Shown piece after piece: positions 5,827 through 14,023 of a stretch of 19,909 nt of DNA. Each line of letters starts with the position of its first letter. Position 1 is the stretch's first letter. The position numbers and the translations under genes were made by a program. A model generated the notes under the pieces. It was not told where the DNA came from, made no database searches, and worked only from the letters and a program-made list of their open reading frames with translations. The stretch comes from CAYFMP01 sp964344215 (GTDB taxonomy: Bacteria; Pseudomonadota; Alphaproteobacteria; Rhodospirillales; Casp-alpha2), in the NCBI GenBank assembly GCA_964344215.1, contig CAYFMP010000069.1:1-19909 (forward strand). Direction: 5' to 3'.

Positions 5827-6579
5827 ATGAACGTACAATACCGCAATACGGCTTCTCGGGTCCTGTCGCCGGCCAACGTCGCCGTCACCTTTCCGCCGCA
5901 GCGGCCCTATGTCGCTCCCCACATTCCGGCTTACATGCGCCAAACCTATACCTGGGCCTATATCAATCCGACCAGCGTCAGATGGCTCGACAACGATTTC
6001 GTCGTCGGCGCCATCCTGTGGGGCCAGCATCGTCGTTTGGAACGCGAAACTCTGACCGAGTTCGAGCCTGGCCAACGGGTCTTCCAATCGGCCCATGTCT
6101 ATGGGTCTTTCATCCCGCAACTGGCGCGGCGGCTGGGGCCGCAAGGCAGCCTCGATGTCATCGACATCGTTCCCGTGCAGGTCGCCCATTGCCGCGACAA
6201 GCTGCAAGGCCTGTCGCGGGCTGAAGTCCGGTTGGGCAACGCGGCCGAAGACCCGCCAGACGGACCGTATGACGCGGTATGCTGCTACTTCCTGCTGCAC
6301 GAGGTGCCTGGCGACATGAAGCGGCGCATCGTCAACGCCGTGCTCGGCGCCGTCGAACCCGGCGGCAAGGCGGTGTTCGTCGACTACCACAGGCCGCGTT
6401 GGTGGCATCCGCTCAAATGGCTGATGGCTTTGGTCTTCTTGGCTCTGGAACCCTATGCGCCGGCCCTATGGGAGCGTGAAATCGCCGACTATGCCGACCA
6501 TCCCGAACGCTCTGCCTGGCGCAAACAGACCTATTTCGGCGGTCTCTACCAGAAGGTCGTGGCCGAGCGCCGCGACTAG
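5827..6579 (+). CDS. rquA: RquA, rhodoquinone biosynthesis enzyme
   Basis: 250 aa. RquA converts ubiquinone to rhodoquinone by replacing a methoxy group with an amino group. The family has a methyltransferase-like fold and uses SAM. Rhodoquinone carries electrons to fumarate reductase under low oxygen. Family hallmarks visible here are TYTWAYINP (40-48), ILWGQHRRL (63-71), FQSAHVYGSF (86-95), DVIDIVPVQ (110-118), CCYFLLHEVPGDMKRR (152-167), VDYHRPRWWHPLKWLM and the C-terminal YFGGLYQKVV. The usual glycine-rich SAM motif of true methyltransferases is replaced by the VYG segment, as in RquA. GAGGAG (5815-5820) precedes the ATG; a longer frame upstream is noncoding. The gene stands alone and converges on the ankyrin-protein gene. 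An FNR-type box upstream would suit anaerobic induction. Confidence 0.92.
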   Translation: MNVQYRNTASRVLSPANVAVTFPPQRPYVAPHIPAYMRQTYTWAYINPTSVRWLDNDFVVGAILWGQHRRLERETLTEFEPGQRVFQSAHVYGSFIPQLARRLGPQGSLDVIDIVPVQVAHCRDKLQGLSRAEVRLGNAAEDPPDGPYDAVCCYFLLHEVPGDMKRRIVNAVLGAVEPGGKAVFVDYHRPRWWHPLKWLMALVFLALEPYAPALWEREIADYADHPERSAWRKQTYFGGLYQKVVAERRD

Positions 6580-6606
6580 AACCGCTTCGAACCATTCCGA
6601 CCCGCG

Positions 6607-9600
6607 CTAACCGGGGCTCGATCCCTGCGGCATCGGCGTTTCAAGGCCCTCGATCGGCGCTTCGTCGGTCGGCGCCTCCAACCCTTCGACGCCCTCCAGC
6701 CCCTCGATCGGTTCCATGCCCGGCATGCCGGTGCCTTCGTCGCCCGGTTCGACGGCGGCGGTGGTGCTGGTCGGCTGTTCCCGTTTCAGCCGCATTAGTT
6801 CGTGCGAAGAGACTTGCGGGAAGATGGCCGGCGAGTTCTCGACATAGAGCATAACGGCGCCGCGCTTGGTATCGGGGAAACCGCCGCGGCTGTCGTCGAA
6901 CTGGCGGACCTCGAGGACGGTAATGGCGTTGGTGTCGGGATCCCGGCTGCGCCACGCCACGGTCGGGTTGTCGCGCCTCGGTTCGGCCAGCGGCGCGATC
7001 GAACGTTTCCAGATTTCCGTTGGTTCGCCGTAACGGCCCTCGTAGTAGTCGGTGACCGTCTGGTAAGCCTCGGACGGGAACAACGCGTGCAGCCGGCTGG
7101 GCTCGCCCTGGTCGTAGCGGACAATCGCCATGTTGCCGGTATATAGGATGGTGGGGACTGTGAACGTGGCGCGAAGCTCGTCGGGCCAGTCGACCGGCTC
7201 GATGCAGAACAAGGTCGTGCCCCGGTTCTTCTTGACGCATTCGTTCTGCGGGTCCGAGCCGTTCTCGCCGGGCGGCAGGGCGCTCTCCAGGGTCACCGAT
7301 TCGCCGAGGCTGAAGCTGACATCGCTCAACAGCGTCTGGCTTAGAACACCGGGCCGGGGACCGGTTACTGGCGGCGGCGACTCGGACTTGGCGACCTCGG
7401 TGATCGGCCACAGCGTCGGCGGCTCGGTCCTGCGTTCGTCTTCGACGCGGCGACCGGCGACCGGCTGTGCGTGACGGCTGGTGGCAAGAACCTCTTCCGG
7501 TTCAAGCAACAGCGAGTCGGTCGGCTGGTCCTGGCGCGGCGGCGGCTGGAACAGCTGCGTCAAGCGGCCGAAGAACTGCTCCGTTTCATCCTTGCCGAGG
7601 TCGGGGTCGGGGGGACGCAGCGGATCGCGGTAGACTTGCGCCACCCTGGCGGCCGGTGTTTCGGGCGCCGCCTCGGCGGGCGCCTCGGCGACGGTCTCCT
7701 CGACCGCCTCCAGGCTCTCCGCGACCGTCTCCTCGGCCGCTCCGGGTTCGGCGGGCAGTGCCGTTTCCGCCGCCTCGACCGGCGTTTCTGTGACCTGGAC
7801 GACGACCGGCTCCTCGCCTTCGCCGACACTCTTCTCGACCGTCGTCGTCCACGGCTCGGCCGGCTCCGGCAGTGCCTCGGCGGCGGCCGCAGCCGGCACC
7901 TCCGTACCGTCGGGTCGCTTGCCGTACTTGTCGGGGGCGTTGCCGGGGTCCATGACCTCGATCTGCGCCATCCATCCCCTCAAAGCCGCCTTTTCCTCGT
8001 CCTCGTCGAAGAAACGGGCCAGCTTGTCGAGGAACCCCGACGTCAGCCTGCCCGGTTTTTGGCCGGTTTCCTTGACGTCCGCTTCGAACTGCTTGCGGAT
8101 CTCGACCTCCGGCCTGGCCTTCTTGTCGGCTTCGGCGTCCAGTCCCAATTTCGATTCGCCGGCGTCCCGGTAGTCGGCGCCGATCTCGCGTTGCGGAAGG
8201 TGCCCGGGCCGTTCCTGGCGTCGCTTGTCCTTGGCGCCGGTGAAGAACAGCGCCATGCGTTCGACGGCGCTGAGATCCTTCGGCTCGGCGGCGTCGGGGG
8301 CGGCGTCCGGAAGCCCGTGGTCGTCCTCGCGTTTGTATTCCTGCCGGCGCAGGCGCTCGACCCGGCTCGGCATGCGCTCGAGGAACCGTTTGGCGGGGTC
8401 GGTGCGTTGCCTGAGCTTCTGCTTGGCGCGTATGTCCTTGCCGACGTCGGTCGGCGGCCGTTTGAGCCTGTCGGTGCGGGCCTCCTCTGCGGCCAGACGT
8501 TCGGCGCCCCTGCGCCGTCCCTCCTCGAGGACCGCCTCGGGGTCGATCTTGATCTCGCGGTTCAACGCTTCGGTCATCATCCGCAGACGCTCGGCGGTGG
8601 TGCGCGGCTTCGGCAAGGCGAGGTCGCCGTCGGCGGGAATCTGTAGCTGTTTGCGGACGGGTGACGGTTGCTCGGCGATGTCGGGGGCGGCCTCCGCTTC
8701 TATCGTCGCTTCGGCCGCCGCCTCGGTCTCGCCGGCGACGGGAGGTTGTTCGTCGACCGTCTCCTCGATGAAGGTTTCAAGGCCTTCCGGCGCCGCCGCC
8801 GGGGCCTCCGGCTCCGGCTCCATCGGCATAGCTTCGGCTCTTCGGCCGGGAGCGGGGACGTCGGGTTCCTCGACGATCGGCAATCCGAACTCGTCCTCCA
8901 GCGGCTTGTCCCGCATGAAGTCGCTCAAGCGATCGGCGGTGCGCGACGTCGTCGTCGACGGCTCCTTCGGCGGAATGATCTCTTCGGGAGGGATGACGAC
9001 CTCGGGAACGGCCTCCTCGATAGTCTCGAGCCCAGGCTCACCGGGGGTTGGGACCGGCGCCGCTTCGGCCTCGGCCATCTGTTCGGCGACCGAAGGCCTG
9101 CGGCTTGGCGGCGGGATGATCTGGTCCGGCGTGAAGACGACCTCCGGGACGGTTTCCTCGACCGTTTCCGACACTTGGTCCTGTTCGGCGGACGGTTCGG
9201 CGGCGGCTTCCACCGCCGCCGGTGCCGGCTCCGGTGCGGCCGGCGGCTCGGCGGTCGCGGTCTCGGCCGGTTGCCGCCGGCGCTTGCCGGGCATCACGAT
9301 GTCGACCAGGGTCCTGAAGAAGCGGCCGACGTTGGCGAGTTTGCCTTCCGGAGGCGGCGGCTTCGGCGGTTCCGCCTTCGGGGCCGGCGGCTCGGCGGTT
9401 TCCGCCGCCGCACTCGGCGGCTCGGCCGGGGTGACGGGCGGCGTCAGGTCGGCCATCGGCTCCGCCGCCGGTTCCCGGCTGACGCCGCCGGGCGGCGCCG
9501 CTACGCTGATCTCTTCGGCGGGCTTAAGCGGCGCAGCCGGTTTGGCGGGCGGGGCGCCAAACTGGGATTTGGCGGTCGGTCGGGGTTTCGGTTTCTTCGG

Positions 9601-9993
9601 TGGCGCCTGCTTGAGCGCCTCCTCGACCGCTTCCGGCGTCAGCCGGACCGGTTTGCGGGGGCCTACGGCGGCGGCCTTGCGGCGGGCGACGCGCTCCGAC
9701 AGCAGGTAGTGGGCGATGATGAAGTGGCCCTTGTCGACGGCCAGATCGGCCGCCGTCATGCCGTCGGCGTTCTTGGCCTGCAAATCGGCGCCGGCCTTGA
9801 GGCTGGCCTTGGCGCGGACCAAGTCGTTGACCTCGACCGCCTCGAATAGCTGCCGAGTGGCGTCGGCCACGGCCGGGTCGGCGGCCTGGGCGACGGCGGG
9901 CGCCGGCGCCGCCAGCAGCAACACCACGGCGAACGCACAGACACGCCATCCGGCGGTCCAGCCGCAATCGGTCCGGCGCGGAAATGCGAACAC
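6607..9993 (-). CDS. Large exported ankyrin-repeat protein with low-complexity middle
   Basis: About 1128 aa from the GTG at 9993; GTG 10002 is also possible and longer starts are unlikely. A signal peptide (FAVVLLLAAPAPAVAQA, ending near residue 37) is followed by about two ankyrin-like units at residues 46-101 (AVEVNDLVRAKASLKAGADL, then DGMTAADLAVDKGHFIIAHY). The middle, about 700 residues, is Pro/Ala/Glu-rich and probably disordered, with repeated VPEVV...IIPP modules and Arg/Lys-rich stretches around residues 480-680. A folded-looking C-terminal region (about residues 880-1067) has two cysteines, the stretch FTVPTILYTGNMAIVRYDQG and repeated aromatics; I do not recognise it. A Gly-Leu-Glu tail ends the protein. 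Long plus-strand open frames across this gene are products of GC bias. It is a single gene, divergent from the aldo/keto reductase and convergent with rquA. Possible roles (envelope scaffold, surface protein) are guesses. Confidence 0.78.
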   Translation of the reverse strand: MFAFPRRTDCGWTAGWRVCAFAVVLLLAAPAPAVAQAADPAVADATRQLFEAVEVNDLVRAKASLKAGADLQAKNADGMTAADLAVDKGHFIIAHYLLSERVARRKAAAVGPRKPVRLTPEAVEEALKQAPPKKPKPRPTAKSQFGAPPAKPAAPLKPAEEISVAAPPGGVSREPAAEPMADLTPPVTPAEPPSAAAETAEPPAPKAEPPKPPPPEGKLANVGRFFRTLVDIVMPGKRRRQPAETATAEPPAAPEPAPAAVEAAAEPSAEQDQVSETVEETVPEVVFTPDQIIPPPSRRPSVAEQMAEAEAAPVPTPGEPGLETIEEAVPEVVIPPEEIIPPKEPSTTTSRTADRLSDFMRDKPLEDEFGLPIVEEPDVPAPGRRAEAMPMEPEPEAPAAAPEGLETFIEETVDEQPPVAGETEAAAEATIEAEAAPDIAEQPSPVRKQLQIPADGDLALPKPRTTAERLRMMTEALNREIKIDPEAVLEEGRRRGAERLAAEEARTDRLKRPPTDVGKDIRAKQKLRQRTDPAKRFLERMPSRVERLRRQEYKREDDHGLPDAAPDAAEPKDLSAVERMALFFTGAKDKRRQERPGHLPQREIGADYRDAGESKLGLDAEADKKARPEVEIRKQFEADVKETGQKPGRLTSGFLDKLARFFDEDEEKAALRGWMAQIEVMDPGNAPDKYGKRPDGTEVPAAAAAEALPEPAEPWTTTVEKSVGEGEEPVVVQVTETPVEAAETALPAEPGAAEETVAESLEAVEETVAEAPAEAAPETPAARVAQVYRDPLRPPDPDLGKDETEQFFGRLTQLFQPPPRQDQPTDSLLLEPEEVLATSRHAQPVAGRRVEDERRTEPPTLWPITEVAKSESPPPVTGPRPGVLSQTLLSDVSFSLGESVTLESALPPGENGSDPQNECVKKNRGTTLFCIEPVDWPDELRATFTVPTILYTGNMAIVRYDQGEPSRLHALFPSEAYQTVTDYYEGRYGEPTEIWKRSIAPLAEPRRDNPTVAWRSRDPDTNAITVLEVRQFDDSRGGFPDTKRGAVMLYVENSPAIFPQVSSHELMRLKREQPTSTTAAVEPGDEGTGMPGMEPIEGLEGVEGLEAPTDEAPIEGLETPMPQGSSPG

Positions 9994-10196
9994 CGGTCTC
10001 ACCCTGGTTGGTTTATCCAACGCATTCAATTCACCCGCGAGTCTACGATTTTTCCCGCCGCCGCGACACCTCGCCACGGCGTTTCCGGCCCGGGTCTTAC
10101 AGAGTGGTTGGGATTTATGACTTTTTGGGGGCGGCGTGCTATAGGAACAGCCGCGGGGCGGGGTCGTTCCCACCCCCTCCGATGGGGAGAAAAGTC

Positions 10197-11216
10197 ATGG
10201 ATTTCAGATATTTGGGGACCAGCGGCCTGAACGTATCGCCGATCTGTCTGGGCACCATGATGTTCGGCGGTCGCACCAGTGCGGCGCTTTCCGCCAGAGT
10301 CATCGGCTCGGCCCGCGACGCCGGAATCAACTTCATCGACCTGGCCGACGTCTACGCCAAGGGCGAATCGGAGCGAATCGTCGGCAAGGCGCTGCGCCGC
10401 GACCGCGACGACTGGGTGGTCGCCACCAAGGTCGGCAACCCGATCGGCCCCGGGCCGATGCAGCGCGGTTTGAGCCGCAAGCACATGTTTCAGGCGATCG
10501 ACGCCAGCCTCAAGCGGCTCGGCATGGACTACGTCGATATCTACTATTTCCACCTCGACGACGAACAGACGCCCCTAGAAGAATCGATCGAGGCGGTCGG
10601 CGACCTGATTGCCGCCGGCAAGGTCCGCTATTGGGGCTTGAGCAATTTCCGGGGCTGGCGCGTCGCCCTGGCCGTCTCGCTGGCCGAGGGCATGAGCGTG
10701 TCGCGGCCGGTCGTCTGCCAGCCCTATTACAACGCCATGAACCGGATGCCGGAAGCCGAAGTACTGCCGGCCTGCCAGTACTTCGGCCTCGGCGTCGTGC
10801 CGTACAGTCCGCTCGCCCGCGGCGTGTTGACCGGCAAGTACGGCAGATCGTTGACGCCGAAGAAGGGGACGCGGGCCGGGGCCGGCGACAAGCGCATCCT
10901 CGATACCGAGTTCCGGAAAGAGTCGCTGGTGATGGCCCAGACCATCGCCAAACATGCCGAAAAGCGCGGCATGACGGCGGGTCAGTTCGCCCTCAACTGG
11001 GTCTTGAACAACGCGATCGTCACCTCGGTGCTGGCCGGTCCCCGGACCATGGGCCAGTGGAAGGAATACCTGGGTGCCCTCAAGCACGACTTCACGGCCG
11101 ACGACGAGGCCCTGATCGACAAGCTGGTGCCGAGCGGCCATCCGTCGACGCCGGGCTATTCCGACCCCAAGTACCCGTACCGTGGCCGCCAGCCGTGGAC
11201 CGGGGAGGGCGGTTGA
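10197..11216 (+). CDS. Aldo/keto reductase
   Basis: 339 aa, an NAD(P)H-dependent TIM-barrel oxidoreductase of the AKR superfamily, probably cytosolic. The N-terminus YLGTSGLNVSPICLGTMMFG is typical of YajO/Gfo-type bacterial AKRs. The catalytic tetrad is visible: Asp48 and Tyr53 in FIDLADVY, Lys78 in VATKVG and His119 in YYFHLDD. Cofactor-side motifs include YWGLSNFRGW and PYSPLARGVLTGKY. The ATG at 10197 was chosen because GGGGAG lies eight to nine bases upstream; an ATG at 10182 would place that element inside the gene. The substrate cannot be told from sequence. The 203-bp space to the divergent ankyrin gene holds no gene that I can see. Confidence 0.93.
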   Translation: MDFRYLGTSGLNVSPICLGTMMFGGRTSAALSARVIGSARDAGINFIDLADVYAKGESERIVGKALRRDRDDWVVATKVGNPIGPGPMQRGLSRKHMFQAIDASLKRLGMDYVDIYYFHLDDEQTPLEESIEAVGDLIAAGKVRYWGLSNFRGWRVALAVSLAEGMSVSRPVVCQPYYNAMNRMPEAEVLPACQYFGLGVVPYSPLARGVLTGKYGRSLTPKKGTRAGAGDKRILDTEFRKESLVMAQTIAKHAEKRGMTAGQFALNWVLNNAIVTSVLAGPRTMGQWKEYLGALKHDFTADDEALIDKLVPSGHPSTPGYSDPKYPYRGRQPWTGEGG

Positions 11217-11226
11217 CGAGACAGGG

Positions 11227-12642
11227 CTAGGCCGCCGCCTTGGTGTCCTTCAGCCACGCCTCGAGGTCTTCAAGGGCGCGTCGGCTCAGCGCCTGCTTGC
11301 GATCGCGGCCCTTCAGCCGCTTGCGGCGCTTTTCGCCGTCCGCGTTGTCGTCGTCCGCCGGCGCCTCGATCGGCGGGAACAGCCCGAAGTTGACGTTCAT
11401 CGGCTGGAAGGTGTCGGCCTCGGCGCCGCCGGTGATGTGGGCCAGCAGCGCTCCCATCGCCGTCGTCGGCGGCGGCAGGGCGGGGGCGCGTCCGTGCGCC
11501 TCGGCGGCGGCGAAGCGGCCGGCCAGCAGGCCGACGGCGGCGCTCTCGACGTAGCCCTCGCAGCCGGTGATCTGGCCGGCGAAACGCAGCCGCGGCTCGG
11601 CCTTCAGGCGCAGCGTCGCATCGAGCAGCTTCGGCGAGTTGATGAAGGTGTTGCGATGGACCCCGCCCAGACGCGCGAACTCGGCGCTCTCCAGGCCGGG
11701 GATGGCGCGGAAGATGCGAACCTGCTCGCCATGGGTCAGCTTGGTCTGGAATCCGACCATGTTGTAGAGCGTGCCCAAGGCGTTGTCCTGGCGCAACTGG
11801 ACGACGGCGTGCGGCTTGACGTCCGGGTTGTCGGGGTCGGTCAGGCCGACCGGCTTCATCGGCCCGTGGGCCAGCGTCTCGGGCCCGCGTTCGGCCATCA
11901 CCTCGATCGGCAGGCAGCCCTCGAAATAGGGCGTGTCGCGTTCCCAGTCCTTGAACGGCACCTTGTCGCCGTCGATCAGGGCTTCGATGAAGGCGGCGTA
12001 CTGGTCGCGGTCCATCGGGCAGTTGATGTAGTCCTTGCCGTCGCCGCCGCCCGGTACCCCGAGGGACGATTTGTCGTAGCGCGACTGGAACCAGGCGATC
12101 GAGAAATCGATGCTGTCCTTGTGGACGATCGGCGCGATGGCGTCGAAGAAAGCCAATTCCTGCTCGCCGCCCAGATTTCGCACCGCCTCGGCCAGGGCCG
12201 GCGAGGTCAGCGGCCCGGTGGCGACGATCACCGATGACCAATCCTCGGGCGGCAGGCCGGCGACCTCCTCACGCATGATCGACACCAGCGGATGGGCTTT
12301 GAGGGCTTGCGTGATGTCGCGGCTGAACGCCTCGCGATCGACGGCCAGCGCCGAGCCGGCCGGTACCCGGTTGTCGTCGGCGGCCCGCATGATCAGCGAT
12401 CCGGTCCGCCGCATCTCCTCGTGCAGCAGACCGACCGCGTTGAACTCGGCATCGTCGGAGCGAAACGAATTGGAACACACGAGTTCGGCCAGGCCGTCGG
12501 TCTGGTGGGCCTCGGTGCCGCGCTCGGGGCGCATCTCGTGGATGATGGCGGACCGGCCCGCCTCGGCGACCTGCCAGGCCGCCTCGCTGCCGGCCAAGCC
12601 GCCGCCGATGACGTGGATATGGGTGTTCGCGTCGTTGCTCAT
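11227..12642 (-). CDS. trmFO: TrmFO, folate-dependent tRNA m5U54 methyltransferase
   Basis: 471 aa. It methylates uridine 54 in the T loop of tRNAs using methylenetetrahydrofolate and FAD. The N-terminal dinucleotide-binding motif HVIGGGLAGSEAAWQ (10-24), EMRP (36-39), LVCSNSFRSD (with Cys56, the expected nucleophile region), YFEGCLPIEVMAERG, YNMVGFQTKLTHGEQ and the C-terminal FQPMNVNFGLFPP are diagnostic. The open frame extends to 12723, but the ATG at 12642 matches the family N-terminus. The upstream Shine-Dalgarno is poor. The C-terminal tail is basic (EKRRKRLKGRDRKQ). It converges on the aldo/keto reductase with only 10 bp between stops, and it follows the small coiled-coil gene by 93 bp with its own candidate promoter. 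Confidence 0.97.
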   Translation of the reverse strand: MSNDANTHIHVIGGGLAGSEAAWQVAEAGRSAIIHEMRPERGTEAHQTDGLAELVCSNSFRSDDAEFNAVGLLHEEMRRTGSLIMRAADDNRVPAGSALAVDREAFSRDITQALKAHPLVSIMREEVAGLPPEDWSSVIVATGPLTSPALAEAVRNLGGEQELAFFDAIAPIVHKDSIDFSIAWFQSRYDKSSLGVPGGGDGKDYINCPMDRDQYAAFIEALIDGDKVPFKDWERDTPYFEGCLPIEVMAERGPETLAHGPMKPVGLTDPDNPDVKPHAVVQLRQDNALGTLYNMVGFQTKLTHGEQVRIFRAIPGLESAEFARLGGVHRNTFINSPKLLDATLRLKAEPRLRFAGQITGCEGYVESAAVGLLAGRFAAAEAHGRAPALPPPTTAMGALLAHITGGAEADTFQPMNVNFGLFPPIEAPADDDNADGEKRRKRLKGRDRKQALSRRALEDLEAWLKDTKAAA

Positions 12643-12692
12643 CGAAGGTGTTTTTCCGTCAAATCCGCCGACACTTTCCGCACCGGCCCAGA

Positions 12693-12723
12693 ATTGTAAA
12701 GCGCTTCGGCGCGACGCTGGCAA
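12693..12723 (-). promoter_or_regulatory. Candidate promoter of trmFO
   Basis: Minus-strand TTGCCA (12723-12718) and TACAAT (12698-12693, 5/6 to TATAAT) are spaced 19 bp, or 18 bp if TTACAA is taken as the -10. The arrangement is acceptable but long. It would let trmFO be expressed independently of the coiled-coil gene. Confidence 0.33.
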
Positions 12724-12735
12724 CTAGGGCATCGG

Positions 12736-13035
12736 TCAGCGTCCCGAATTGCTCGCGGCGCGCGCTGCCTCGACCTCGGCCAGCCGGCCGCGCAGGCGCT
12801 GAAGTTCCTTGCGGTGCTTTTCCGAATCGGCGGCGTTGAGTTTCATGTTCTTGGCCAGCGAGGAGAACTCGGCGTCCAACTCGGGTCCGACGCCACCCAG
12901 GCGTTCGAGGCCGTCACCGACCCGCCGGGCGCGGTGCGCGAACTCGGCCTCGGCCGCCGCCAACTCCTTGAGGATCGCTTCGATGCGTTCGATTTCGGCG
13001 GTCAGCCTACTCGCTTCCTCCTCGAGATCGCTCAT
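12736..13035 (-). CDS. Small coiled-coil protein of unknown function
   Basis: 99 aa, almost entirely helical and charged, with no signal peptide or membrane segment. Two heptad-like stretches (about residues 3-35, EEEASRLTAEIERIEAIL, and about 65-90, DSEKHRKELQRLRGRLAEVE) flank a Gly-containing turn (LERLGGVGPEL). This suggests an antiparallel helical hairpin. The reading frame has normal GC-rich codon use and lies upstream of trmFO on the same strand, which supports a real gene. No good Shine-Dalgarno precedes the ATG. I do not recognise the family. Confidence 0.7.
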   Translation of the reverse strand: MSDLEEEASRLTAEIERIEAILKELAAAEAEFAHRARRVGDGLERLGGVGPELDAEFSSLAKNMKLNAADSEKHRKELQRLRGRLAEVEAARAASNSGR

Positions 13036-13198
13036 CGCTAGAGCCTAACCTAACGGCGCCGCGACGACCACCGGCGCGGCAACGAGTTGACCCTTGCGGG
13101 GTGTCTGTGAGACCCTATGTTAACGTATGTGGGGCGTTCGGGAGCCTTGCTCGTTGGCGTCGGCTCCGGATGCGCTTCTCCATTGGAGGGAGGCAGCC

Positions 13199-14002
13199 AT
13201 GCGACGCGTTTTCCTACTAATTCCGTTTCTCGGCTTGGCAATGATCTCGATGTCGTGGTCGGCGCAGGCGGCGCCGCAGATCCTCGGTCTGACGGCCTTC
13301 AACCAGCCACTGCCGTTCACCTGTACCGACGGCACCTGCTCCGTCGAGCTGACCACGTTTTGCCTGCAGAAACGCCGAGACGATCCGGAGCCCGGCACCG
13401 CCTACAGCGTCCACGATCCGGATACGGTGCGTCTGAGCGTGATCGCCGCCGACGGCAGCCGCCGCGAGATGGCGGCCGACGGCCTGCTCGAACTCAGGGC
13501 CCATCGTAGTTTCACCGCCGTCCGCGTTAGCCTCGGTGACGAAACCCTGAAGGCCTTGGGCGGTGTCAGGGCGGAGATTTCGGTCGCCGGGGGCGCTTCC
13601 CTGGTGCCGGTGCCGGTGGCCGGCGATCCCGATCCGATCAGCCCAGGCGAACTGGCCCACGTCACCGGGCCTTTGCGTAAGTTGGCCGGGCGCATACTGG
13701 AGGGCGACGGCGCCAAGCCGACCGCTATCCGCCTCGTCAACCGGGTGCTCAACGCGACGCCGCTGATAGGCCGCATGCAGACGGCCGAGCGCCATTCGAT
13801 CTGGAAGCGGGTGATCGGGGAGACCTGGCCGCAGGACATGAACGCCGGCACCCGCCGCGCCGTCGACATGCTGGGTGCGTGTCAGTACAGGGTCGATGTC
13901 GGACGCTATTACAGCCTGCGCGGTTGCCTGTCGGTCAAGCAGGACTCGCTGATGCTCGACATGAACTTGCGCTATTGGTCGGCCGTCGATCTCGGCAGTT
14001 GA
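13199..14002 (+). CDS. Exported cysteine-containing protein of unknown function
   Basis: 267 aa. The start at ATG 13199 is clear: GGAGGGAGG lies just upstream and residues 1-25 form a signal peptide (RRVFLLIPFLGLAM, then SWSAQA before the likely cleavage). The mature part opens with a Cys-rich segment (FTCTDGTCSVELTTFC, Cys42, Cys47, Cys55). Two more cysteines lie near the C-terminus (LGACQYRV and LRGCLSVKQ), so disulfides in the periplasm are plausible. No catalytic motif is recognised. The DUF1989 gene starts 21 bp downstream, suggesting cotranscription. Confidence 0.8.
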   Translation: MRRVFLLIPFLGLAMISMSWSAQAAPQILGLTAFNQPLPFTCTDGTCSVELTTFCLQKRRDDPEPGTAYSVHDPDTVRLSVIAADGSRREMAADGLLELRAHRSFTAVRVSLGDETLKALGGVRAEISVAGGASLVPVPVAGDPDPISPGELAHVTGPLRKLAGRILEGDGAKPTAIRLVNRVLNATPLIGRMQTAERHSIWKRVIGETWPQDMNAGTRRAVDMLGACQYRVDVGRYYSLRGCLSVKQDSLMLDMNLRYWSAVDLGS

Positions 14003-14023
14003 CGTCTGTTCGGCGCCCGGCCG

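Noticed and set aside
7471..9849. Several long plus-strand open frames (391, 494 and 393 codons) opposite the ankyrin protein gene
   Set aside because: They overlap each other in different frames and encode biased Gly/Arg/Ser sequence with no signal or domain. They mirror the GC-rich, Ala/Pro/Glu-rich minus-strand gene, which has a signal peptide and ankyrin units.
13087..13121. TTGACC ... TATGTT as a promoter for the secreted-protein gene
   Set aside because: The spacer is 23 bp, too long for a sigma70 promoter.
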